From Candidatus Zixiibacteriota bacterium (GTDB taxonomy: Bacteria > Zixibacteria > MSB-5A5 > GN15 > FEB-12), in NCBI GenBank assembly GCA_030642845.1, contig DAOWMZ010000081.1:1-7216 (forward strand): a DNA stretch of 7,216 nucleotides. The letters run 5' to 3'. How positions within the stretch are numbered: the first letter of the stretch is position 1; every line of letters starts with the position of its first letter. The notes under the pieces are model-generated. The model was not told the origin of the DNA, did no database searches, and saw only the letters and a program-made list of their open reading frames with translations. Below are positions 1-6,959 of this stretch, in pieces. A program made the translations under genes and the position numbers.

Positions 1-20
1 CAGGGCAATAAAAAGTCGCA

Positions 21-1259
21 TTATTCTATATCCAGAATATTTCTTCTTAGCATTTCAAGAGCCGCGTATATAGCACGGCTGCGATTAATTTCTCTTAATG
101 ATCCGAAATTAAATTCCTTAGCGAAAGTATCATGAATTGATGAAAGTCCAATATATGTAAGCCCAACCAGTTTATCTTCAGTTCCGCCATCGGGGCCGGC
201 AATTCCTGTTACTGAGAGAGCATAGTCACTGTTAAATAATTCACGGCATCCTTTAGCCATCGCCATTGCGCATTCTTCTGAGACTGCTCCGTGCTTTTCA
301 ATAATGTTTTGATCAACTTTTAACTGTTCAATCTTTACATCGTTTGAATATGAAATAATTCCGCCTAAAAAGTATTTAGATGAACCGGGTGTTACTGTAA
401 TCTGCATTCCTAACTGTCCCCCGGTGCATGATTCGGCAACGGCCAGAGTACGATCATTATCGACCAGTAATTGTCCGACTACTGCTTCGAGAGTATCATC
501 TTCGCGTCCGAAAATATATCGTCCGACACGAGCTTCAATTTCACGGATAGTTTTTTGAACCGCTTCATTAGCCTCGTCTTCATTCTCTGCAGTTGCAGAA
601 ATGCGAAGTTCTATTCCGCTTGGGGCAGGCAGATAAGCCAGTTTTACATTTTGTCCCAGTCTAAAATTATCAGTAATCATCTCAGCCAGTTTTGATTCGA
701 TTATTCCGATTGTTTTAAGGCTGACAATCTTTAATGCTTGATCCTGATTTAGTTCTTTAAGGTAAGGAACAACTTCATCGGTCATGATTTGTTTCATTTC
801 AAAAGGGACACCCGGCAATGAAATAAAAATCCGTCCCCTTTCAGAGATGCAAATTCCCAGAGCCGAGCCATGTTTGTTTGGGAAGAGGGTCGCCCCCTGC
901 GGAAGAAGAGCCTGGTTCTGATTTATTGCAGGCATTTCAAGACCCCTTTTGGCGAACCGCTCTTTGAGATCTTCGAGAATGTCTTCATTAAATATCAAAT
1001 TTCGTTTGAAAACTTTTACAATTGCCTTTTTGGTAATATCATCATCCGTTGGACCAAGACCACCGGTAGTTATAATAATTTTAGCTCTTCGCAAAGCAAG
1101 CCTGAAACACTCTTCCATGGCTGACATTGAATCTCCGACCGAGCTTTTATATTTTACATTTATTCCCAGACGGGTCAACTGGCGAGCAATGTATGCCGAG
1201 TTGGTATCAACTCGATGTCCCGATACAAGCTCACCGATTGTAATTATTTCACAGTCCAT
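21..1259 (-). CDS. cinA: CinA-family protein (MoCF-like domain plus NMN amidohydrolase domain)
   Basis: The 412-residue product is full length for two-domain CinA. Residues 1 to about 170 form the molybdopterin-binding-like (COG1058) domain, with TTGGLGPTDDD at 64-74 and LPGVPFEMK further on. In characterised homologues this domain hydrolyses ADP-ribose-type pyrophosphates. The C-terminal domain from about residue 255 is PncC-like nicotinamide-nucleotide amidohydrolase, converting NMN to nicotinate mononucleotide in NAD salvage. It shows ESCTGG at 276-281, where S277 is the expected nucleophile, then PGSS, LGGIISYSN, HGAVSEE and VTGIAGP starting at 350. The protein should be cytoplasmic. The ATG is preceded by AAGGA with a six-base gap. 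It lies 25 bases after pgpA and is probably the third gene of the pgsA operon. One oddity is that the first conserved loop, usually IG(T/D)EL, reads IGEL, one residue short. The family call is firm; in vivo activity of the N-terminal domain is inferred. Confidence 0.96.
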   Translation of the reverse strand: MDCEIITIGELVSGHRVDTNSAYIARQLTRLGINVKYKSSVGDSMSAMEECFRLALRRAKIIITTGGLGPTDDDITKKAIVKVFKRNLIFNEDILEDLKERFAKRGLEMPAINQNQALLPQGATLFPNKHGSALGICISERGRIFISLPGVPFEMKQIMTDEVVPYLKELNQDQALKIVSLKTIGIIESKLAEMITDNFRLGQNVKLAYLPAPSGIELRISATAENEDEANEAVQKTIREIEARVGRYIFGREDDTLEAVVGQLLVDNDRTLAVAESCTGGQLGMQITVTPGSSKYFLGGIISYSNDVKIEQLKVDQNIIEKHGAVSEECAMAMAKGCRELFNSDYALSVTGIAGPDGGTEDKLVGLTYIGLSSIHDTFAKEFNFGSLREINRSRAIYAALEMLRRNILDIE

Positions 1260-1284
1260 ATATGGTCCTTATACCGATTGTTTT

Positions 1285-1740
1285 TTAAAACCGCTCCATA
1301 AGAAAAATTATTAAATTGGTACAAAAACATGCCTGAACACCAGCCACGACATCATCCATAGTAACTCCCCATCCTTTTGGAAGTTTTTCCGCCTGCGATG
1401 CCGGTGGAATTTTAAGAACATCAAAAACTCTGAAGACAACAAAAGCGATCAAATAATTAGTGAGGGAGAAGGGAACAAACATAAGTGTTAAAAACATTCC
1501 AGCCCATTCATCCATAACAATCTTCTTAGCATCATGCCCATAAATACTCTCAGCGAGAGTTGCACTCCATACGGATATAAAAGAAGTTACTACAAAGGTT
1601 ATAAATAGAATTAGTGGATTATCACCGATTAAAAAATATGCAATAAGCCAGGCCGGAACAGTGCCTGTCGTGCCGGGGATGATCGGGGAATATCCAGAGT
1701 ATAATCCTGATGCGACCAATTTGACGAAGTTGTTTTTCAT
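1285..1740 (-). CDS. pgpA: Phosphatidylglycerophosphatase A
   Basis: This 151-residue membrane protein belongs to the PgpA family, which removes the phosphate from phosphatidylglycerophosphate to give phosphatidylglycerol at the inner membrane. Family signatures are visible: SGYSPIIPGTTGT at about 15-27, KIVMDEWAG with acidic D77 and E78, FRVFD at 103-107, and GVTMDDVVAG with D129 and D130. The acidic residues are the expected metal-binding catalytic set. Hydrophobic segments lie at about 31-62, 82-104 and 131-147. The ATG begins five bases after the tandem stop TAA-TAG of pgsA. It has no good ribosome-binding site of its own (the nearest AAGGA is about 20 bases away), so translational coupling to pgsA is likely. 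Its substrate is the product of PgsA, so the two genes encode consecutive steps. Confidence 0.95.
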   Translation of the reverse strand: MKNNFVKLVASGLYSGYSPIIPGTTGTVPAWLIAYFLIGDNPLILFITFVVTSFISVWSATLAESIYGHDAKKIVMDEWAGMFLTLMFVPFSLTNYLIAFVVFRVFDVLKIPPASQAEKLPKGWGVTMDDVVAGVQACFCTNLIIFLMERF

Positions 1741-1745
1741 TTCTA

Positions 1746-2333
1746 TTATTTTAAGACAGTCCTTATCATATAAAAATATTTAATAACATAATTGATGCCT
1801 GTCCAGACGGTAATAATTGCTGTAATCCAGAGCATTATGTTAATATAGTATGGGTAATCAATCAAAAAGAAATCATAAGCGGGACTTTGATAATGCTTAA
1901 GGATCATTATCAAATTTACATATCCCAAAACCAAACCCACAAAACTTAACTGGAAAAATGTTTTCACTTTTGCCCACCAGCTTGGAGGTATCACAACTCC
2001 CCGATACGCCGCTAATAATCTCAGCCCGGTAATGCCAAATTCACGCCCTACTATCAGCATTACAGGTAAAGGGGAAGCGTAGTTTAATGCTATAAAAGAA
2101 ATCAAAGCGCAAGTAACCAGAATCTTATCCGCCAGGGGGTCCATAAACTTTCCGAATCCGGTGACTATACCATACTTACGAGCATAGTAACCATCGGCCA
2201 GATCAGTAAGAGCGGCAATCACAAATAGGATTAATGCGGTTAATTTGGCGTAGAAATTCTCAAGAATAAAAAAGTACATAAAGATAGGGGCTATAATTAC
2301 CCTCAGTAATGTCAATTTGTTGGGCATATTCAT
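1746..2333 (-). CDS. pgsA: CDP-diacylglycerol--glycerol-3-phosphate 3-phosphatidyltransferase
   Basis: The 195-residue integral membrane enzyme joins CDP-diacylglycerol and sn-glycerol-3-phosphate to give phosphatidylglycerophosphate, the committed step of phosphatidylglycerol synthesis. The CDP-alcohol phosphotransferase signature is complete: D44, D47, G48, A51, R52, G61, D65 and D69 match D-x2-DG-x2-AR-x8-G-x3-D-x3-D. The N-terminus (MNMPNKLTLLR) and the PLADK sequence ending the motif are typical of PgsA rather than phosphatidylserine synthase. Several hydrophobic helices follow, at about 80-100, 128-148 and 160-185. Either M1 or M3 could be the start. Neither has a Shine-Dalgarno sequence, since the bases before the ATG on this strand are pyrimidine-rich (TCCTTCC). 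A promoter sits almost on the ATG, which suggests a leaderless message. This is the first gene of the operon with pgpA and cinA. Confidence 0.96.
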   Translation of the reverse strand: MNMPNKLTLLRVIIAPIFMYFFILENFYAKLTALILFVIAALTDLADGYYARKYGIVTGFGKFMDPLADKILVTCALISFIALNYASPLPVMLIVGREFGITGLRLLAAYRGVVIPPSWWAKVKTFFQLSFVGLVLGYVNLIMILKHYQSPAYDFFLIDYPYYINIMLWITAIITVWTGINYVIKYFYMIRTVLK

Positions 2334-2343
2334 GGAAGGATAA

Positions 2344-2370
2344 GTTATATTTATTATTATTGAGTGTCAA
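2344..2370 (-). promoter_or_regulatory. Predicted promoter of the pgsA operon, nearly leaderless
   Basis: On the minus strand a perfect TTGACA (2370 to 2365) is followed after 15 bases by TATAAC (2349 to 2344). A 17-base spacing would instead use TAACTT (2347 to 2342). Either -10 puts the transcription start only about 2 to 5 bases before the pgsA ATG at 2333. This agrees with the missing ribosome-binding site. The 15-base spacing is short for a housekeeping sigma factor and the region is very AT-rich, so the exact -10 is uncertain. Confidence 0.5.
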
Positions 2371-2463
2371 TCAGGATTTGTAATAGATTCATATTGAATT
2401 GGAATCAAATGAAGAGATAAATAGGAAATCTATTGTTGAAAGAGATATATGATAATAATTAAT

Positions 2464-2501
2464 AAAAAAAACCCAAGCAGGACGGGTGACGCCTGCCTGG
2501 G
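2464..2501 (-). terminator. Intrinsic terminator of the small RNA/leader
   Basis: Read on the minus strand, CCCAGGCAGG (2501 to 2492) pairs over ten positions, one of them a G-U, with CCTGCTTGGG (2481 to 2472) across a ten-base loop. Eight Ts follow (2471 to 2464). On the plus strand the same stem has an A-C mismatch and no T-run, so the orientation is clear. It ends leftward transcription upstream of pgsA, so it terminates a transcript that starts inside the intergenic region. Confidence 0.88.
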
Positions 2502-2548
2502 CGGACGATATTAGGTAATCCACAGAAAGAGTAACACTTTCCGATTGC
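2464..2548 (-). ncRNA. Unassigned small RNA or attenuator leader, about 85 nt
   Basis: A strong minus-strand promoter at 2582-2555 predicts a start near 2547-2549, and the terminator at 2501-2464 predicts the end, giving an RNA of about 85 nt. The 5' half can fold: GAAAG (2542 to 2538) pairs with CTTTC (2530 to 2526). AATC (2546 to 2543) with GATT (2520 to 2517) can extend this across asymmetric bulges. The terminator loop holds a C-rich stretch (CACCC). I see no plausible short ORF with a ribosome-binding site, and I do not recognise it as tRNA, tmRNA, 6S RNA or SRP RNA. Because pgsA lies about 130 bases downstream in the same direction, it could be an attenuated leader of that operon. However, pgsA appears to have its own promoter, which favours an independent small RNA. 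Confidence 0.6.
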
Positions 2549-2554
2549 ACACCT

Positions 2555-2582
2555 ATGATACCAGAATATTATTATTTGTCAA
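2555..2582 (-). promoter_or_regulatory. Strong extended -10 promoter for the small RNA/leader
   Basis: On the minus strand a perfect TTGACA (2582 to 2577) is followed after 16 bases by TATCAT (2560 to 2555), one mismatch from consensus. TGG immediately precedes the -10, which gives an extended -10. This is the best sigma-70-type promoter in the window. It points left, toward the terminator at 2501-2464. Confidence 0.75.
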
Positions 2583-2692
2583 GGAAAATCTTATATTTCA
2601 TTAGTAAAAAGGAGGATAAACGGCTTAATAGGATAAGATTTTATCAATATATTATGAAATTATGAGGTAAATTATTAAAAATATCGACAGCT

Positions 2693-2712
2693 TATCAACA
2701 TCGTTGTTGATA
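2693..2712. repeat. Perfect 8-bp inverted repeat, candidate operator
   Basis: TATCAACA (2693-2700) and TGTTGATA (2705-2712) are perfect reverse complements around TCGT. With the preceding T, the left arm reads TTATCAACA (2692-2700), one mismatch from the DnaA box TTATCCACA. The right arm read in reverse has two mismatches. No T-run follows on either strand, so it is not a terminator. It could be an operator for a dimeric regulator or a DnaA site; neither is proven. Confidence 0.5.
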
Positions 2713-2830
2713 GAATGTGAATAAATATGTTCGTATCTCCGTAAATCCCTATAATCCATAGGCATAGGTAGTCGTGATTCTATAATGTGAATTGAATGAA
2801 GGGGCTTAAAAAGCATGGTAGCTGTATATT

Positions 2831-2843
2831 ATTGACCGTCAAT
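2831..2843. repeat. Short palindrome
   Basis: ATTGAC and GTCAAT are perfect reverse complements around a single central C. The site lies about 130 bases upstream of the predicted NrdR boxes and within a weak larger inverted pair. It could be a regulator site, but a 6-bp arm can also arise by chance in an AT-rich region. Confidence 0.3.
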
Positions 2844-2961
2844 GCTTTATGGCTGCGGTGAATTTTATAATAGGCTTGTTTGGAAATTAGTAGGTATTTG
2901 ATTAATATATTTTTCTTTGTAGTTTTTTGAATCTCAAGCAAATACGAAATTTTTGTATAAA

Positions 2962-3008
2962 ACACAATTTTTAGTAGTTTGATAATACTCAACTACTATA
3001 TCTTGTAT
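2962..3008 (+). promoter_or_regulatory. Tandem NrdR-box-like operator upstream of nrdJ
   Basis: Two 16-mers, ACACAATTTTTAGTAG (2962-2977) and CTACTATATCTTGTAT (2993-3008), each match the NrdR box consensus ACACWATATATWGTGT at 12 of 16 positions. They start exactly 31 bp apart with a 15-bp gap. NrdR is the ATP/dATP-sensing repressor of ribonucleotide reductase genes and normally binds paired boxes with about this spacing. The second box contains ACTATATCTTGT, close to known boxes. The nrdJ promoter should lie here; GATAAT at 2981-2986, between the boxes, is a possible -10, but no good -35 accompanies it. Confidence 0.6.
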
Positions 3009-3148
3009 CCACATAATAAATATTGTTATTAGTTATTTATTATTTTTTCAACTTTTGGATAGACAGGATTGAGGGAAAACTGAAAAAGCGTGTCTTTTTG
3101 GCTCAAATTGTAAATAGTGCTTTTCCAACTCCCTTTTCACATTGCTAT

Positions 3149-3154
3149 AGGAGG
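3149..3154 (+). promoter_or_regulatory. Ribosome-binding site fixing the TTG start of nrdJ
   Basis: A perfect AGGAGG is followed by six bases and then TTG at 3161. An in-frame TAA at 3155-3157 rules out any upstream start, so the TTG initiation is well supported. Confidence 0.9.
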
Positions 3155-3160
3155 TAAGCG

Positions 3161-6100
3161 TTGAAAGTCCAAAGATATTTCACTTGTGAGGGAGAATCTC
3201 CTTATAGTCGAATAGATTTTACCAAACGGTCATCAAAAATAGTGAATCCTGATGGTTCAGTTGTTTTTGAACATAATGATATTGATGTACCTGAATCATG
3301 GTCACAGGTAGCTGTTGATATTCTCGCTCAGAAATATTTTCGCAAAGCCGGGGTTCCTCAGAAAAATGAAAATGGCAATTTTATCCTTGATGATGACGGC
3401 AACAAGATTGTTGGTGGTGAAAAAGATGCCCGACAGATATTTAATCGGCTTGCCGGTTGTTGGAAATATTGGGGGAAAAAACATGGGTATTTCGACACCG
3501 ATGAAGATGCTGATATTTTTCATGATGAACTCTGTTTTATGCTGGCATCCCAGATTTCCGCTCCCAATTCTCCACAGTGGTTTAATACTGGCCTGTATCA
3601 ATCATACAATATAACAGGAGTTGCCCAGGGGCATTATTATGTTGATCCTGATACGCATACTCTAAGCCAGGCAAGCAATGCCTATGAACGTCCTCAGCCT
3701 CATGCCTGCTTTATTCAATCAGTAAAAGATGATTTGGTCAATGAAGGCGGCATTATGGATCTTTGGGTTCGTGAAGCTCGCTTGTTTAAGTATGGTTCCG
3801 GGACAGGAACGAATTTCTCCAATATTCGGGGGTGCGGCGAATCACTCTCCGGTGGGGGAAATTCCTCCGGGTTGATGTCATTTCTGAGGATTGGCGACAG
3901 AGCTGCCGGTGCTATCAAATCAGGAGGCACTACTCGTCGGGCTGCAAAAATGGTAACCCTTGATCTGGATCATCCTGATATCGAAGATTTCATTGCCTGG
4001 AAAGTTATCGAAGAACAAAAAGTAGCGGCTATGGTGGCCGGTTCCAGAGTTATCAAGGGACAACTAAAATCAATAGTAAATTCTGCCCGGATTTCAGGTA
4101 ATAATGGTGATACAATATTTGAAACAAATCCTGAAAAAAATAAATCACTAAAAAAAGCTCTCAAAACCGCTCGTCATTATTCTGTCCCGACAGCATATAT
4201 AAGGAAGGTCCTTGCTCTTTTAGCTCAGGATATTCAGGATATTGAATTTATCGATCTTGATACAAATTGGGAAGGTGAAGCCTATTTAACTGTCTCAGGA
4301 CAGAATTCTAATAACTCGGTAAGAATCCCCAATAGCTTTTTTGAAAAGCTCAAGGAAGGGGAAGACTGGCAACTGATCAGCAGAACTGATGGATCTGTTA
4401 TGAAAACCATGCCGGCCTCTGAGCTTTGGGAGAAGATTTCACAATCTGCCTGGGCTTGTGCTGATCCCGGAGTGCAGTTTGACACTACTATTAATGAATG
4501 GCATACATGTCCCGAAGACGGCCGCATCAATGGTTCCAATCCCTGTTCGGAATATATGTTCCTTGATGATACTGCCTGTAATCTGGCATCTATCAACGTT
4601 GTAAAGTTTTTAGACGATGATGGTACATTCGATATCGAAGGTTTCCTTCATGCGGTTAGGGTTTGGACTATTGTGCTGGAAATATCCGTATTGATGGCTT
4701 CGTATCCGTCAAAGATAATTGCACAGAAAAGCTATGAATTCCGCACCCTGGGTCTTGGTTATGCCAACATAGGGACTCTGTTGATGAGGCTTGGCATCCC
4801 TTATGATTCTCCTGAAGGATATGCCTGGTGTGGAACAATAAGTGCTCTGCTAACCGGTCAGGCATATGTGACTTCATCGGAGATGGCAAAGGAACTGGGG
4901 CCATTCCCGGGTTATTACCACAACCGAGAGCATATGCTGCGAGTTATCCGTAATCATCGAAGAGCTGCTTATAACAGCGATAAGTCAGAATACGAGCGGT
5001 TAACAATCAAACCGTATGGTATCAATCCCAATTATGTCCCTGAAGAATTGATAACTTCAGCCCGGAAAGTGTGGGATAGCGCTCTTGAGTTGGGAGAAAT
5101 AAACGGCTATCGTAATGCCCAGGTTTCTGTTATTGCTCCTACCGGTACAATCGGTTTATTAATGGACTGCGATACTACCGGAATCGAACCGGATTTCGCT
5201 TTAGTGAAATTCAAAAAATTGGCTGGCGGTGGATATTTTAAAATCATTAATAAATCCGTTCCAATCGCTTTGAAGAAGCTTGGCTATAGCAGTGATGAGA
5301 TCGATGACATTATTAAATATGCCACCGGTCACAAGACATTAAAAAGAGCTCCACTTATTAATCATGAATCATTAACTGCCAAGGGTTTCACCGATGTAGA
5401 ACTTGGAAATATTGAAGAATCTCTTGGAGATGTTTTTGATATTTCTTTTGCCTTTAATAAATATTCTTTAGGGGAAGATTTCCTTAAAGATACATTGGGT
5501 TTTTCTCAAACAACAATTGATGATTGTGATTTCAATTTGTTAAAAGAGTTTGGATTCACGAATGAACAGATTGAATTAGCTAATGAATACTGTTGCGGGA
5601 CTATGACTCTTGAAGGAGCACCTCATTTAGATAAAAAACATTTGCCGATTTTTGACTGCGCTAATCGTTGTGGTAAAAAAGGAACTCGCTTCATTAGTTT
5701 TGAATCGCATATTACCATGATGGCTACTGCTCAGCCGTTTATTTCCGGTGCTATTTCCAAGACAATTAATATGCCGTCTGAGGCAACAATAGATGATGTC
5801 AAAAGAGCTTATCGCATTGCCTGGGAATGGATGAATAAATCTATTGCCATTTATCGCGATGGTTCCAAACTTAGTCAACCGCTTTCTTCGATGCTCTTTG
5901 AAGAAGATGAAGAGGATGATGGCCTCACTATAGAGAGTGTTGCGGAGAAGATGGCTGAAAAAGTTATCTATCGTTATATTGCCAAACGCCGTAAACTTCC
6001 TAATCGCAGAGGAGGTTATACTCAGAAAGCTGAGGTCGGAGGACATAAATTATATCTGCGAACCGGCGATTATTCTGATGGTACTCTGGGGGAAATATTC

Positions 6101-6811
6101 CTCGATATGCATCGAGAAGGGGCTGCTTTCCGTTCACTTATGAATTCCTTTGCTATAGCAATTTCATTAGGTCTTCAGCATGGTGTACCACTTGAAGAAT
6201 ATGTTGAAGCATTCTTATTCAGCCGTTTTGAACCGAATGGATTTGTCCGCGGCAATCGCTCCATTAAAATGGCTACATCTATTATTGATTATATATTCAG
6301 GGAACTGGCTATTACTTATCTTGGCCGTACCGATCTGGCTCAAGTTTCCGAAGAAGATTTGCGTCATGACGCTTTAGGGAAACCTTCGGATGAATCTACC
6401 GAGTATGAGTCGGAAGAGACTGTCAAGCATGGAAATGATGCCAGCCGCCCCCCGAATGATACCCGTACAGGTCATTTGAGGGTTGATTTTAATGATTATA
6501 ATGGAAATGGCAACGGCCACGGAAATGGTAATGGTAGAAAGAGCAGCCAAGGAGGTGACGGAAATGGTAACTCGTTGGGGAGTGAGATTACAGCAGAGGA
6601 CAATTCGGAACCGGAGGAGGTGCTTGAGTATGTCACAGCGACATCAAGTACAAAAACAAAAGGTGAACATCGGCTCCAGCAGGAAATTCGTACCGCACGT
6701 CTCAAAGGATACGAAGGAGATATGTGTACAGAATGCGGGCAGTTTACGATGGTTCGTAATGGTACGTGCCTCAAGTGCGACACTTGCGGCAGCACCAGCG
6801 GGTGCAGCTAA
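3161..6811 (+). CDS. nrdJ: Adenosylcobalamin-dependent (class II) ribonucleotide reductase, long form
   Basis: This 1,216-residue enzyme reduces ribonucleotides to deoxyribonucleotides using adenosylcobalamin as radical source, with or without oxygen. Core motifs are present: [10 protein letters not shown] at 133-142, GSGTGTNFS at 212-220, NPCSE at 460-464, PTGTIG at 660-665 and [15 protein letters not shown] at 858-872. By homology C462 carries the thiyl radical; C183 and C473 are the reducible pair, with the 11-residue spacing to C462 seen in Thermotoga NrdJ. No ATP-cone is visible at the N-terminus. Compared with short class II enzymes there are insertions after residue about 285 and at about 700-850. 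I recall the same insertions in alphaproteobacterial long NrdJ, so they are family traits rather than an intein. After an acidic patch (914-920) comes a TSCPD-like region from about 945, an Asn/Gly linker (1114-1125) and a tail with C1189, C1192, C1203, C1206, C1209 and C1215. This tail is probably a zinc knuckle plus redox-shuttling cysteines. The TTG start follows a perfect AGGAGG, and the gene appears monocistronic. Confidence 0.97.
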   Translation: MKVQRYFTCEGESPYSRIDFTKRSSKIVNPDGSVVFEHNDIDVPESWSQVAVDILAQKYFRKAGVPQKNENGNFILDDDGNKIVGGEKDARQIFNRLAGCWKYWGKKHGYFDTDEDADIFHDELCFMLASQISAPNSPQWFNTGLYQSYNITGVAQGHYYVDPDTHTLSQASNAYERPQPHACFIQSVKDDLVNEGGIMDLWVREARLFKYGSGTGTNFSNIRGCGESLSGGGNSSGLMSFLRIGDRAAGAIKSGGTTRRAAKMVTLDLDHPDIEDFIAWKVIEEQKVAAMVAGSRVIKGQLKSIVNSARISGNNGDTIFETNPEKNKSLKKALKTARHYSVPTAYIRKVLALLAQDIQDIEFIDLDTNWEGEAYLTVSGQNSNNSVRIPNSFFEKLKEGEDWQLISRTDGSVMKTMPASELWEKISQSAWACADPGVQFDTTINEWHTCPEDGRINGSNPCSEYMFLDDTACNLASINVVKFLDDDGTFDIEGFLHAVRVWTIVLEISVLMASYPSKIIAQKSYEFRTLGLGYANIGTLLMRLGIPYDSPEGYAWCGTISALLTGQAYVTSSEMAKELGPFPGYYHNREHMLRVIRNHRRAAYNSDKSEYERLTIKPYGINPNYVPEELITSARKVWDSALELGEINGYRNAQVSVIAPTGTIGLLMDCDTTGIEPDFALVKFKKLAGGGYFKIINKSVPIALKKLGYSSDEIDDIIKYATGHKTLKRAPLINHESLTAKGFTDVELGNIEESLGDVFDISFAFNKYSLGEDFLKDTLGFSQTTIDDCDFNLLKEFGFTNEQIELANEYCCGTMTLEGAPHLDKKHLPIFDCANRCGKKGTRFISFESHITMMATAQPFISGAISKTINMPSEATIDDVKRAYRIAWEWMNKSIAIYRDGSKLSQPLSSMLFEEDEEDDGLTIESVAEKMAEKVIYRYIAKRRKLPNRRGGYTQKAEVGGHKLYLRTGDYSDGTLGEIFLDMHREGAAFRSLMNSFAIAISLGLQHGVPLEEYVEAFLFSRFEPNGFVRGNRSIKMATSIIDYIFRELAITYLGRTDLAQVSEEDLRHDALGKPSDESTEYESEETVKHGNDASRPPNDTRTGHLRVDFNDYNGNGNGHGNGNGRKSSQGGDGNGNSLGSEITAEDNSEPEEVLEYVTATSSTKTKGEHRLQQEIRTARLKGYEGDMCTECGQFTMVRNGTCLKCDTCGSTSGCS

Positions 6812-6863
6812 GAACAATTAAGTTTTACTCATTCAGCTAATCCCTTTCAAGGATGAAAGAGAA

Positions 6864-6904
6864 GAAGGGTTCCGAGCCAGGATGCTCCGGAACCCTTCGC
6901 TTTT
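6864..6904 (+). terminator. Intrinsic terminator of nrdJ
   Basis: GAAGGGTTCCGAGC (6864-6877) pairs with GCTCCGGAACCCTTC (6884-6898) over 14 base pairs with one bulged C and a six-base loop. It is followed by GC and TTTT. It starts 53 bases after the nrdJ stop codon. Confidence 0.88.
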
Positions 6905-6944
6905 ATATGTCATTAATTTTATTACAAATAGTATTTTAGATTCT

Positions 6945-6958
6945 CCAATTGTTATTGG
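6945..6958. repeat. Small palindrome adjoining a promoter
   Basis: CCAAT (6945-6949) and ATTGG (6954-6958) are perfect reverse complements around TGTT. The site ends one base before the TTGACA hexamer at 6960, so a bound regulator would meet RNA polymerase. The arms are only five bases, so chance occurrence is possible. Confidence 0.35.
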
Positions 6959-6959
6959 C

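Larger units (their letters stand above)
2583..2961. other. Non-coding intergenic stretch, AT-rich
   Basis: No credible gene is visible here on either strand. The open frames are short, AT-driven and lack ribosome-binding sites. The stretch contains two palindromes (2693-2712 and 2831-2843) and plus-strand TATAAT hexamers at 2750, 2781 and 2866, none with a convincing -35. It also has a seven-base inverted pair, AAAGCAT (2810-2816) with ATGCTTT (2842-2848). It may hold far-upstream control sites for nrdJ or be decayed sequence. Confidence 0.6.

Noticed and set aside
1..20. Start of a further leftward gene downstream of cinA
   Set aside because: Only 20 bases are available and no start codon with a ribosome-binding site can be shown.
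2472..2501. Resemblance of the plus strand here to the B12 box of cobalamin riboswitches (AGG...CCTGCC)
   Set aside because: The rest of the riboswitch core is absent on either side, the spacing is wrong, and the stem with its T-run works as a minus-strand terminator.
2780..2992. Open frame of 70 codons on the minus strand
   Set aside because: It starts at TTG without a ribosome-binding site, is Lys/Ile/Leu-rich as expected from AT-rich noncoding DNA, and overlaps the NrdR boxes.
3069..3106. Hairpin in the nrdJ leader (AAAAAG with CTTTTT, outer TTGAG with CTCAA)
   Set aside because: It needs a large 9-by-2 internal loop and consists mostly of A-T pairs, so it is too weak to call as a regulatory structure.
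4033..4320. Possible intein inside nrdJ, because of the extra length after residue about 285
   Set aside because: No splice-junction Cys/Ser start or His-Asn end is visible, and the segment resembles the insertion found in other long-form NrdJ proteins.
5627..6046. Long open frame antisense to nrdJ, and similar ones elsewhere within nrdJ and cinA
   Set aside because: These are shadow frames of strongly conserved coding sequence; they have no recognisable domains or ribosome-binding sites.
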